Source: Choanephora cucurbitarum (Eukaryota > Mucoromycota > Mucoromycetes > Mucorales > Choanephoraceae). Taken from it: a stretch of DNA of 22,224 nt. This document shows, piece by piece, positions 9,238-19,026 of this stretch. A model generated the notes under the pieces. That model worked only from the letters and a program-made list of their open reading frames with translations. It searched no databases and had not been told where the DNA came from. Each line of letters begins with the position of its first letter. The stretch's first letter is position 1. Location: the NCBI GenBank assembly GCA_025331435.1, contig JAIWNI010000218.1:1-22224 (forward strand). Reading direction: 5' to 3'. Position numbers and translations under genes: made by a program.

Positions 9238-10454
9238 GATGTGGGTTCTATCAAGGTTTACAGGATGCTGTTACTCTTTCGGATGGTTTGGAACCCGGTA
9301 ATCAACTAGAAACAGTCCGTCTAGGCAAAGAGGTAATCCTACCATCTACATTTATCGGAGGACCTCGCCATATGGCACAACTCTATCGAGATGCTCTGAG
9401 CATAGTAAGACGTTTTGGAAAGCCAGACTATTTTATCACCTTTACGTGTAATCCACATTGGTCTGAAATCCAACGAGAACTTCTCTATCATCAAAAGGCA
9501 TCTGATCGTCCTGATCTCTGTAGCAGGGTATTCCACTTGAAGCTTGATGAATTAATTGAGGACCTAACCAAAAGACATATCTTGGGAAAAGCAATAGCTT
9601 TTGTTTATACTATTGAATTTCAAAAGAGAGGACTTTCACACGCTCATGTTTTGTTGATAGTAGATCCTTCGGACAAACCTTTGACTACGGAAGAAATCGA
9701 CATTGTCGTTTCCGCTGAAATACCTGACCCAGTTCGCTATCCTCTAGCTTATCAAACTGTGATCAATCACATGATTCATGGACCCTGCGGTGTAATTAAT
9801 CCTGAAGCAGTCTGTATGGATGCACTTCATGGATGCACAAAAAAGTACACAAAAGACTTTTGTAATCAAACAACTGTTAATCAAGAAGGTGGTTATCCTA
9901 TTTATCGAAGAAGAAACAATGGAGTTACAGTTGCAAAGACTATAAATAGACATACCTACAATATTGATAATCGTTGGGTCGTACCGCACAACCTGTATCT
10001 TACTACTAAATTTGATGCACACATTAACGTTGAAATATGCTCATCCGTTAATAGCATCAAATATGTATACAAGTACGTTTATAAAGGTCATGATCGGGCT
10101 TCACTATCAGTTGAACAAAACGACGAAGTACGTTCGTTCATTGATGCTAGATATGTGTCTGCTCCCGAAGCATGTTGGAGAATATTTTCATTCCCAATGC
10201 ACAAGGAATTTCCCCATCATCAACGCTTGGCAATTCATCTTGAAGGTGAGGCTTCGGTCTACTTCAATGAGAATGAAGATGTCCATGATGTTTTGAGACG
10301 AGCTGAGCAGCAAGACACAACGCTGACCAGTTTGTTTAAAACCAACCAAATCGATCTTATAACCCAATTTTCCCGAGCAATATATTTGTCATGCATCTGC
10401 AAAACCTCGAAGATGGGAGAAACATCAACGTGGCATTGGTACAACCATTGGTAG
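9189..10454 (+). pseudogene. Helitron Rep nuclease part (HUH, two tyrosines)
   Basis: Rolling-circle initiator that nicks and joins element ends. In this 421-residue frame: motif 1 FGKPDYFITFTCNPHW (about 76-91); the metal-binding HUH motif as HAH, with His151 and His153 in RGLSHAHVLLIV; and the tyrosine motif KYVYKYVYKGHDRA (291-304), whose spaced tyrosines (292 and 296) would be the nucleophiles. After LEGEASVYFNENEDV the frame is lost at a T run (10368-10371), which here seems one base too long. The other frame continues PEQYICHASAKPRRW, TTIGRLYSVSPKRSELYHLR and DLRTVRDVYYPTFQAAD up to a TGA at 10591. All catalytic residues are present in the DNA, so the domain was active until recently on an evolutionary scale (inference). 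Confidence 0.9.
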
Positions 10455-12873
10455 ATTATATTCTGTGTCTCCAAAGAGATCAGAACTTTATCATCTCCGA
10501 ATGCTACTATATCACGTTCCTCACGCTACCTCTTCTGCTGATCTGAGAACAGTTCGTGACGTTTACTATCCCACTTTTCAAGCTGCAGATTGAGCACTGG
10601 GTTTACTTGCCTCCGATAAGCAATGAAAAGAATGTCTAGAAAAAGCTGCCATAACGCAATCGTCTGTCTCTCTTCGCAAACTGTTTTGCATTATTCTCGT
10701 GTTTTGTGATCCTGCGGAAGCTTACCAGCCATGGCTAGATTTCAAAGACAAGCTTTCGGAGGATCATTGGTACCAACTTCTTAACGATCCTGTGTCTGAC
10801 CCAACTGTAGATGATGCTTATGAAACAGCATGCAATTGTGCATTGCTTGACATTGAAGATATCCTACAAAGTCACTACGGAACAAGCCTGCAATGGTATG
10901 ACCAATTCCAGTTGCCCTTGATTGATTGTAGAATAGACCATATTAGTTCTCCCTTGAGTAGTCTCATTCAACAACAGCTTCAACTCAATGCCACTGCGAG
11001 ACAGACAGATTTGTCTGAAGCTGTGGAAAACTTCAACGAAGATCAACGTCATGTTTTTGATGCTATCATGCATTGTGTTCAAAGAGACGGTTGTACTTCA
11101 ACTGAATTTCCTCGAGTGTTTTTTGTTGACGGACCTGGAAGTACAGGTAAGACCTACCTCTTTAATACTCTGCTAAAAGCAGTAAGATCCACTGACGTTG
11201 GGTTCGCTCTGGCTGTTGCATCCAGTGGCACAGCTGCTCTACTTTTGGACGGCGGCCGTACTGCTCATTCTTTGTTTAAAATACCTCTTGAAACCAGCTC
11301 AACCACAATGTGTGGAATTATATCTTCTTCTTCTGAAGTCGAGTTGTTAAAAAAAACAAAACTCATCATCTGGGATGAATCATCAATGATAAACAAGTCT
11401 ACCCTTGAAACTGTGGATCGCACTTTTAAAGACATCTTTGGTGCTGATAACAGTTGTTGTGTCAAGTTTACAACATAGCATAATTCATAATGACTTAATA
11501 ATGCGATAAAGCTGGATCATCATAACTGATGTAATACAACGTGAAAATGTTCAGGGTTTAGGATATGAACCAAAATGATAGATCAGCCAGATCCTAGATA
11601 ACAGGGTTCTATCATGCTAGACCCAGAAGATAAACTGAGTCTAACCTCTTCTATCAATGCATATCCCAGCTATCAATGTAAACCCTTCACCTAATGTCTA
11701 TGATATGACACAGATACTTCTTCTATAAATACCATGTACTTTTACACTCAATAAACAGGAATTCTTTGACTAGTTTAATTTCTATTGTTAACTTTTTGTA
11801 CACTGACAAATCAACAGTACTCTTGAATCTTTCCCTTTTGGTGGTGATTTCCGTCAAGTACTCCCTGTGGTCCCCAAAGGCAGTCGAACAGATGTAGTAA
11901 ATGCATGTATTAACCGCTCTTATCTCTGGCCATCATTCGTTGTAAAGAGGCTTAGAATCAATACGCGAGTACAGCAAGCTCAAAAAATAGCGATTTGTTA
12001 TTGTCACAAGAACTTGAGCAATTTGCTAACATGCTGTTGGAAATTGGTGATGGAACATTTAACACTCTGCGAATGCAAGTGTACCCCAGTTTCTTTTCAA
12101 CTGATGTCGACTTTATCAAACTGCCGGAGCCAATGCTTATTTCAGGTGATAACCTTTTGCACCTTCTCTCTGCTGTTTATCCAGAACTGTTCGATTCAAA
12201 CACACCTCTTCCAAACAGGGCATTCAACCCGATGAACTCTGCCGTCCTCACCCCTCTTAATGCTCATGTTACGGATATCAACCGTTTGTTAATCAACAAG
12301 TTCCCTGGCGATTCAGTCATTTACTATAGTGCTGACGAAGCCCTTACTCAACAACAATCCCTCATTTATCCTGCTGAAGTTCTTAATGCTATTGAGTCAG
12401 GCTCATTGCCACCTCATGTGCTTAAATTGAAAGTTGGAGCTCCCATCATGCTTCTACGAAATCTGGTCGCCATGAGTGGTCTTTGTAATGGAACCAGACT
12501 TATCGTAAAATCACTGATGCATAATGTGATTGAAGCTACGATAGAAACAGGCGCATTTGCAGGATTCATTGTATGCATTCCTAAAATAAAACTTCTTTCA
12601 AATCAAAACGAAGCCAAACAATTTCAAGGAATCAAATTTCCTGTGCGACTTGCTTTTGCGATGACGATCAACAAGGCTCGAGGTCAAACTCTTGACCGAG
12701 TTGGGATTTATTTACCAAAGCCAGTCTTCAGTCATGGACAACTTTATGTTGCTCTTTCACGAGTCAGATATAAGAATTCCATCAAGGTCCTAATTGGCAA
12801 ATCTAATTCCATTCCTGCTCAATATGCAAAGAACCACACACGAAATGTTGCCTCTAAAGAGGTATTTTCATAA
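10455..12873 (+). pseudogene. Helitron Pif1-type helicase part, interrupted by a solo LTR
   Basis: After TGA stops at 10591-10593 and 10624-10626 (the second at a position where the family usually has Trp, KQ-stop-KECLEKA), the frame is open from 10627. It shows the pre-helicase linker, NFNEDQRHVFDAIM, Walker A GPGSTGKT (residues 145-152 from 10699; usual GPGGTGKT), ASSGTAALLLDGGRTAHSLF and Walker B LIIWDESSM. At 11455 a solo LTR interrupts it. Beyond the LTR the same frame resumes with FGGDFRQVLPVVPKGSR (motif III). A one-base loss in an A6 run (11982-11987) leads to the last frame: QFANMLLEIGDGT, LKVGAPIMLLRNL, FPVRLAFAMTINKARGQTL and LYVALSRVR (motifs V and VI), ending at TAA 12871-12873. 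Helicases of this type unwind the displaced strand during Helitron transposition. Confidence 0.9.
11455..11813 (+). mobile_element. Solo LTR (359 bp) with 5-bp target duplication, inside the Helitron helicase
   Basis: The insert begins TGTTGTGTCA and ends TGACAAATCA, so it has TG...CA ends and an imperfect terminal inverted repeat (8 of 10). It is flanked by ACAGT at 11450-11454 and at 11814-11818, a 5-bp target-site duplication typical of LTR retrotransposons. Removing the insert and one ACAGT joins GADNS to TLESFPFGGDF in the same frame, as expected for helicase. Inside are TATAAAT (11724-11730) and AATAAA (11750-11755) in the order expected for LTR U3-R. No coding part is present, so it is a solo LTR left by recombination, or a short nonautonomous element. 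Orientation is from TATA to AATAAA. I cannot assign it to Gypsy or Copia. Confidence 0.88.
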
Positions 12874-13184
12874 ACATTATATTTCTTATATGCTTATCTT
12901 CAATATAAATATCCTTATAGATATCAATATCAATAAAAAAAAACTTTTAAAACCATTTGTATCTGACCCTAATCCAGTCCATCTCATTTAACTTAAATTT
13001 GACTTTTAGAATAAGCTTAATTCTTTCTCACTGCCCCGGGACACATGTTTTTTTTTACCGAAGCGACTGTTTAAAATACACGAAGCGCAGCAAAGGGGGT
13101 AATTTAAGCCATAGCAAAGGTCCAAAAAATATGGGTGGGGTCCCCACATTGAACTTCTCATCGGATTAGTTGGCCTGCGGCAGC
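12874..13184. other. Helitron 3' flank, no gene
   Basis: AATAAA at 12932-12937 may serve the Helitron transcript. Further on there is a GC-richer patch with CCCCGGGACA near 13033-13042, the words CGAAGCGACTG and CGAAGCGCAGC, and a near-perfect palindrome GTGGGGTCCCCAC (about 13135-13147). The palindrome is a candidate for a Helitron terminal hairpin, but no CTRR follows at the usual distance, so I do not call the terminus. Confidence 0.4.
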
Positions 13185-13304
13185 ACGAGCATCTTACAAA
13201 GCGCAGCGTACCGTACCATAATGAAGGTCAATAAAATTAACCAGAGCGAAGCGGAGGTGCTATTATTATTACCGCAATGAAGGTGCGGTTTGTAATATGC
13301 TCGT
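13185..13304. mobile_element. 120-bp element with 16-bp terminal inverted repeats (MITE-like)
   Basis: The ends ACGAGCATCTTACAAA (13185-13200) and, on the other strand, ACGAGCATATTACAAA (13304-13289) match at 15 of 16 positions. Inside is a second perfect stem ACCGCA (13271-13276) / TGCGGT (13284-13289) with a 7-base loop, and repeated GAAGCG/AAGCGCAGCG words. It has no coding capacity. No flanking target duplication is obvious. It abuts the 5' end of the next tnp2-like fragment, so it could also be a terminal part of that element rather than an independent MITE. Confidence 0.55.
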
Positions 13305-13329
13305 TGACAATAAAAATGTTGATAGTAAA

Positions 13330-14430
13330 ATGACTGAAGCTGATGTTGCAAAATTTACTAACCAGCATAATTCTTGTAAGTTAACATATATACCAACTTG
13401 TGAAGGTAAGCTAATAATATCTTTAGTTCTTAATCCAATCGCTTTCAACTGGTTGCCTCCTCGTTCAACGAACTCGTTTGATGAGATGGCTTTGGAGTTT
13501 ATGTGCCTTTTAGATGAGGCTAAAACTGCTCGTCTGTATCAGCGCAAGATCGTCAAGTTAGTCAACAAAATGTTCAATGAATCTACTGATCCTGATGGTA
13601 AGTTCAGCTCTATTATACAAAACATATTCACAGAATCAATAAATGAACTCTACTTTGTCACAGTTGTACGTTACATACCTTCACTTGATGTTTTTCGTAA
13701 AACTATCAAGAGAGATACTAAAAGTGTTGTCAAGCATGACATCTGTGTCAATGGGCACTTTTTGTATCCTGCTGAAGAGCCTAACATGAAAACTTGTCTT
13801 AACGAAGAATATGGCGAGAAAAGATACTGTAACGAAGCAGAGGTATATGCTGCGATGGAAGACGTTGACAGAGACGATGATATACCATTGCCAGAATTCA
13901 TTCCTACCCGCCAAATGGCTTACACCTCTTTGGATAAAGCTTTGACTGAAATTTATCTATATGAAGATCGCAGCGAAATATCAACAGACGGTCCAAGTCT
14001 TACTGAGGTACAAGAAAGTGTAGTAACTCACTATCGCGATGTTTTCAGTGGCTCCGTCTACAAGCAGCTTTTATTTAGTGGTAAAATTAAGACCAATACT
14101 ATTGGTGTCATTGTATTTGTTGATGGGTATCAACCGAAAAACATGCAAAAAGCCATCAATTTATGATTAACTGTTTGATTATGAATATTCACCCTGAGCA
14201 TTAGTAAGCTTTACGCAGTCTTTTGTAATGACACCATTCCCAACATGTATCACCTCACTCAACAGTACCAAAGAAGAAAACATGATTCAAATCGAAGTCG
14301 TACCCGGCAAGCCATTCGACCTCGATTCGTACTTGAAACCACTCATCAAAGGGGTCAACGGCATGTACAGCAGTGGCATAGTAATCCAAAAAGATGGCGT
14401 ACACTGTTTAACCCAGAGGGGAGTGAGTTC
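13330..14430 (+). pseudogene. tnp2-like transposase, 5' part only (copy 3)
   Basis: The frame is open from 13297; I prefer ATG 13330 because 13297-13304 lie in the inverted repeat. Family features: an N-terminal helical region (DEMALEFMCLLDEAKTARLY), the Cys-containing block DICVNGHFLYPAEEP...YGEKRYC, then THYRDVFSGSVYKQLL and GVIVFVDGYQPKN. A one-base shift at the T run 14160-14162 leads to MINCLIMNIHPEH. A GT-AG intron at 14204-14265 (62 nt) joins to YTKEENMIQIEVVPGKPFDL and LDSYLKPLIKGVN. Similarity ends after IQKDGVHC near 14405-14430, where a GAGTGAGTT direct repeat begins. The GDIP, GCRxC, LDExH and NQHxLxH parts are missing, so the protein lacks more than half of the usual transposase. 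Confidence 0.75.
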
Positions 14431-14762
14431 ATTTTTCTGTCATTTTCTCCCGAAGGAGTGAGTTGAGGGGAGTAAAGGCTAAACTCATTCCATTTAAACC
14501 ACCAATTACACATTAAAAATCACTGATATCCGTTTAAATTCTTTTTTCTGAGCACAAGCTTTTCAAAAAGAATACATTCAATTTCCGTTAGAACAATTTA
14601 GGCATTCAACTTTCTAAAAATGATTTCACTTTCTGAGTTTCATGTTCATGTTGTATATTTCTTACAAAACGAGAGCAAAAAAAACTCTCTTAATTTTTAT
14701 TTATTTATGAAAGTAATACAGAATTTTAAAAAGTTATATATATATATTTATAACGGAAAAAA
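14431..14762. other. Spacer between the two facing tnp2-like fragments
   Basis: No gene. It contains the second copy of a 9-bp direct repeat GAGTGAGTT (14421-14429 and 14456-14464), a small hairpin GAGAG...CTCTC near 14673-14690 and an AT-rich palindromic stretch GTTATATATATA...TATAAC near 14734-14753. Confidence 0.4.
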
Positions 14763-15460
14763 TTAATGAGCAAGAAACGAAGTGGATACGTCACCAGCGG
14801 ACTTGTGCATGTCTTTTTTAAAAACCGGAACGTTTCTAATTACTTTCAAAATTGGGGAGACGACAACTCTTTCACTTTCAACTGACTTTACTTCTTCTAA
14901 CAAATTTACAGGGCAGACAAGATCGCGCGCATCGAATGCCACCAAGTTCTTTCTTGCCGAAGCAATTTTCTTGAGTTCGGGCATCCCACTGACTGATTGT
15001 CTGGTGCAACTTTCAAAAACCTCACCCAACACGAAATGGGAAGGGACACCATTTGGAGACTTGTCCAGCAAGAACTCAAAAAAGCAGACAATTTTACAGA
15101 CGTACCAGACGACTCTATATGTACAGTAGATTAGAACAATAAAACGATCAGCACACACACCTCTTTATGTTTTGACTTCAAACTTGCTTTTGACGCGTTT
15201 TTTGGTTTACTTCGGACATGGCATAATATCCCTTCTTTGTGGTGTTGAAGCAAGCGCGATGCAATTCAGACTTGTAGACATTGTCTTCATGGCAAAGTTG
15301 CGCAGAAAAAATGATTGGAAGGTCAAGCTGACAAGGAAGAAGACAACACTTCCTGTCACCAGTGACTCATGTGTTCAAGTAAAATATTAAGTCGACACGC
15401 ATATCCATTGTTACAATATTTTTAATTGCAGGAGCAATCTCAAAACTGTTGAGCGTATAT
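14763..15460 (-). pseudogene. tnp2-like transposase, 3' part only (copy 4)
   Basis: Minus-strand C-terminal section of a tnp2-like transposase. The upstream exon (about 15460-15150) reads EIAPAIKNIVTMDMR and, after a stop or short intron near 15370, NVYKSELHRACFNTTKKGYY followed by AMSEVNQKTRQKQV, with TGA at 15180-15178. A GT-AG intron (GTGTGTGTGC...CATATAG, about 15160-15113) joins to RVVWYVCKIVCFFEFLLD, the usual Phe-rich strand near the end of these proteins. It continues FVLGEVFESC, SGMPELKKI, DARDLVCPVNLLEEV and VVSPILKVIRNVPVFKK, and stops at 14763. The catalytic half is absent. Assignment rests on the overall C-terminal pattern, so it is less certain than the other copies. Confidence 0.6.
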
Positions 15461-15964
15461 ACTGTAACGGTATAAAAACCAAACTGTTCCAAATATGGAT
15501 GGCCAATTAAAAAAAGCCTTTGCCTATAGGCTGGAGTAAAAAAATCAATGCCTTATATAGTAGGCTTTCCATTTTGGGTCAGAAAAATAATTTTACTAGA
15601 AATTCATATTTTGCCCCGCAGGGTAAGAAAAAATCGACTTTTTTTTTGACATGATCAGCTTCATGAGAGGCTCATCGACTTCATGTTGAACATGTGAATG
15701 ACAAATACCTAAGCTCAGGTGGTTGTCTTTCTTATGAACTGTTTTGTCGGCCTGAATACCTTTGGTTTTTTTTTGTATTTTCCTTTTCACTTTACTCTAT
15801 TTAACAAACTCATGCAATTTGTGTGATGATTTTTTTGGTTTTAATTTTTATATAATAGTATTGTTAAGTATAAGTGTTAATATATATAATAGAGTTAATA
15901 ATGGGATAAGAAAATAAAGAAAGAAAAAAGGAGATTGTAGTGCGTAAGTAATCGATTGGATGCA
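15461..15964. other. Spacer between tnp2-like copy 4 and the Crypton
   Basis: AT-rich, no recognised gene. An open frame on the minus strand (15790-15596) gives a Lys/His-rich 64-residue peptide without motif. It could be leftover sequence of the adjacent transposase, but I cannot align it. Confidence 0.35.
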
Positions 15965-18722
15965 CTAGTTTTCATTTGGTGGGTAGTAGATAACCCATCT
16001 GCCTTTCTTGCTTGGTCTTGATCTAACAGGAGTAGTAGATTCAGGCAGAAAGGAAGTTGGAGCAGGGATGGGAGCGGGAGCAAGAATAGGAACGGGAATG
16101 GGAGCAGAAGCAAAAGTATAACCAGGAGTGCCAGAAGCAAGGCTAGCCATGACTGGTTGCATTTGCAAACTGTAGAGTTATTTCTGCAAAGCAGCGATTT
16201 AAACATCCCTCGCGAGATTAAGGTTTGTATACCTTTGTTGAGAGAGGTTCATCAACAAAGTACTGTTCTGTTGAACCTGCTGCATGAGTGCTTGTAATAC
16301 TCTTTGATTGTCTTGCAATGCTCTTTGATTGTCTTTGTGCATTTTTTCATTGGTTTCCCAACGTTTCTCTTGCTCTTTTTGGAAGCGTTCAAAACGAAGG
16401 CTTCCATGTGCTGACTGTGCAGCTGCTTCCCTACATGTGCCCACAATTTCAGGCACAAGTCCTTCGTACTCTTGCAATCTATCAACAAAAGGTGTGTTGA
16501 TAGCAGCAATGACATCATTTTGGAACGATAAGAATTGGTGGTTGTTGAAGACACCAACGTCATGGTTGACATGTTTGTTCTTTTTGTTGAGAAAGAGATA
16601 CACAGCAGCATCTTGAAGAATTACTCTTCTACACCTAATCAAAAGCCTCAGAAAGCCTCTCTTGGCCGAGTCACCAGCTGTCTGGACAGCACGTTGTTTG
16701 CCTTTATTTTTTCTGGCACTGGTCTGGACGCTTGCCTGCCCGTCTTCTTCAACAAATACAGACGCATTGACTTCGCTTCTATCGTTCAAGTCAACTACGC
16801 CTGCATCCTCGTCTTCGTTCTCATCAACTTCATTCATCTCCTTATCACAAGCAGCGATCCATTCAGTGTTGCCCTCACCGTAAAAACTCTCAATCCAAGG
16901 AAAGATTGTTCTTTGGAGAGCAAGGGGAGGAGACACACTGTTTCTTGCAAGGTAAAAAGGCTTGTCCTCGAATCCAGCAATGCCTCTTGCAAAAGGGTAA
17001 GGCAACTTGCCGAGATAGTGGGTCTCAAGTCTACCCAAACGGTCCTTCCAATTGCCACCTCGCTTAATGACATCAAAAGAGATGCCAATAGCTTCGGCTT
17101 CCATTGCGCCTGCACGGCGACCACCATGAGTTACTCTTGTGGTATGAATACCTTGATCAAGAAGTAACTTCTTGGCAACCTTCCACTGCTGAACGCTACT
17201 CAAGCTTTTTTCAGGATTGCCACGGCCAGACAACACCTTCCAATTCGACCAACTGTCGCTCTTCAGAAACTCACCATTGGCCTATTTTTTTTTAGTCTAT
17301 TGTTAACCTTATCTGATCAATTTTGTTTCAGCACAATAATTACCTGGTGAATGCTGAACATAAAGAATGAAAATGCACTAACAGTGCAACGGAATACATC
17401 TTCATGGCGCATTGCGCAGGCAAAACGCACTTCGCCTTCCTTCAAGGTCTTTCCTTTATCGAGGCTAAAGACCAAGGCCACAGCTTGTTGGTTGCCACGA
17501 TGCTGCTGCTTTGGGAGTACCGTGCAGAAGCAATCGGCAAAGTTCATATTTCTCAAATCTTGACCTCTCAACAGCATGTGGTGGCGAGAGCAGATTGAGA
17601 AGAACTCACGCAAAGAAGAATTGCTGGTAGAGACCCAGCGTGTTTTCAAGATTCTTACAAGTTCGCCAGGCTTGTAAGAATATCTAATTACACTATGGAC
17701 TGCTCTGTCTGCCCTTGTTTGGACTTGATCGTAAATGAGATCATGCTCATACTTTTTGAGCAAGTCCATCAACACCTTGGTCTTCTTGGGCGAAGGCCAA
17801 TCGATTTGTCTGCGCTCGCTTTGAAACTCATGAAGAAACATGAGTATTTTTTGTATTGATTGACAGCTTCAGAACCCAATGGCACCTCAATCAATTTTAT
17901 TCCACTCTTGTTGGATGGGACACTGTCAGTCACTAATATATATATAAAAAAAGATCAGCTAGATGAAATCTAACATTTAAAAGCAAGTTCAACACACAGT
18001 ACAGTCAACAGGAGACATAGAAGGGCCTTCTACTTGGTTTGAGCGAAGACCAATTTGAGTTCAGACTTCAGAGTTGGTCATCACGCTTTTCTTGCAAGTT
18101 CGCTTGAAGACAAACTCCTTGAAGAAGGCGATGACAAACTCAGTTGGACCGACTGTATAAGGATACTGAAGATCTACAGGAAATCTATGTCTGTTCAAGT
18201 CACACCATTCCTTTAAATTGATCAATGTCAAAAATCAATAATAAATTTCATATGAAAGAAGAATTGAATGAAATATGTATTTTATAGCTACCTTCCAGTG
18301 GGCTAAAGGCATTCTGTAGATGGTGGCAGTACTGGGACGTACTCTCAACTGCAAAGCTTCCATTGCATGGTCAAACTCATTCAAAACGCTTGATGAGTTG
18401 GCACTAGCAGAGATCATTGATTCGCCAAGTGCAGGCAATTCAGAGGTGGAAACTGATACTTGCTGGGCCTTCTTAGGGCGACCTCTACGAACTTGTCTTG
18501 GCAGAGAGTCAGAAGTAGAGGCTTCAAAGACCTTATAAGTGTTATTTGTTTGTTTGTTTATAAAATCAATCAGTTTTTTTTTATTCTTTCATATACAAGA
18601 CGCATCAATCCTAATGTACCTGAGTCTGATTATAGCCGGATTCTAATTCCTGGGCATTAGCATCTGTCTCAAGACGTCTCTTAAAGGCGATGTTGTTGGA
18701 GGTTGAAGGTTGGATGGTAGAA
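15965..18722 (-). pseudogene. Crypton-type tyrosine recombinase with Ndc10_II-like domain, five exons, damaged
   Basis: Tyrosine recombinase of fungal Crypton elements, which insert by site-specific recombination. Predicted exons (minus): 18722-18620, 18531-18292, 18210-17994, 17932-17344, 17281-15965. N-terminal part: Ser-rich, with an AT-hook-like RRGRPKK, then IYRMPLAHWKEWCDLNRH. Middle: HHMLLRGQDLRNMNFADCF (first catalytic Arg region), FSLDKGKTLKEG and RHEDVFRCTVSAFSFF, as in the Ndc10_II/CBF3 family. Last exon: THGGRRAG (H-x-x-R; His37 and Arg40 of that frame from 17236), GGNW, THYLGKLP with the likely Tyr74 nucleophile, FPWIESFYGEGN, an acidic stretch, a C-terminal coiled coil and a Pro/Ala-rich tail ending RWVIYYPPNEN. 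Damage: TGA 18063-18061, one-base loss in an A6 run (opposite 17847-17852), TAA 16201-16199 and TAA 16180-16178. The 5' end may extend upstream. Confidence 0.82.
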
Positions 18723-19026
18723 CTTATATTATTTAAAAGAAAAGGTGTATTTTAGTACTTGACAATTAACTGACATTAAAGTAAGTCAGTTTTGTTAACT
18801 CAGATATTAATGTTACTGAAAATTACACGCTTATTTCTCTGGTTTGTTTAACTTGACTTCAGTTTCATTAACTCGTAAATTTTTTTTTGGAAACTCTGAG
18901 AGTCAAATTAAGCTATCTGATTGGCTCATCTGGAGTTTTTTTAATTTTTATTTCCAAAAATTTAAAATCGAGTTATGATACAGTATCAGAGAAAAAGGAA
19001 AACCACAGCTGCGACAAATTTTCATC
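18723..19026. other. Spacer between Crypton exon and tnp2-like copy 2
   Basis: No gene. Minus-strand reading shows a pyrimidine-rich tract and AG acceptor directly before the Crypton exon at 18722, so at least part of this is intron or 5' flank. TTACTGAAAATTAC at 18813-18826 matches, inverted, a sequence beyond the other side of tnp2-like copy 2 (21887-21900, 13 of 14), a candidate terminal inverted repeat. Confidence 0.4.

Larger units (their letters stand above)
7827..12873 (+). mobile_element. Helitron rolling-circle transposon, near full-length coding part, inactivated
   Basis: The segment carries all the usual coding modules of a Helitron in order on one strand: N-terminal zinc knuckles, the Helitron-like N domain, the HUH/two-tyrosine Rep nuclease and a Pif1-type helicase. 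It was evidently one long protein, because frames meet at single-base shifts near 8143-8144, 8805-8825, 9187-9189, 10368-10371 and 11982-11987. Two TGA stops (10591-10593, 10624-10626) and a solo LTR (11455-11813) also break it. Coordinates given are those of the coding part only; I could not place the 5' TC and 3' hairpin-CTRR termini. AATAAA at 12932-12937 follows the final stop. Confidence 0.9.

Noticed and set aside
13135..13147. Palindrome GTGGGGTCCCCAC as the Helitron 3' terminal hairpin
   Set aside because: No CTRR motif follows at the usual 10-12 nt distance, so the terminus cannot be placed here.
14782..15129. 115-residue plus-strand open frame
   Set aside because: Antisense to the minus-strand tnp2-like C-terminal part, which has the more protein-like pattern and a good intron joint.
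15596..15790. 64-residue minus-strand open frame next to tnp2-like copy 4
   Set aside because: Lys/His-rich with no alignable family motif; not supported as a gene.
16535..17167. 210-residue plus-strand open frame across the Crypton gene
   Set aside because: The opposite strand carries the H-x-x-R and Tyr motifs and the Ndc10_II-like pattern; the plus-strand frame is a shadow.
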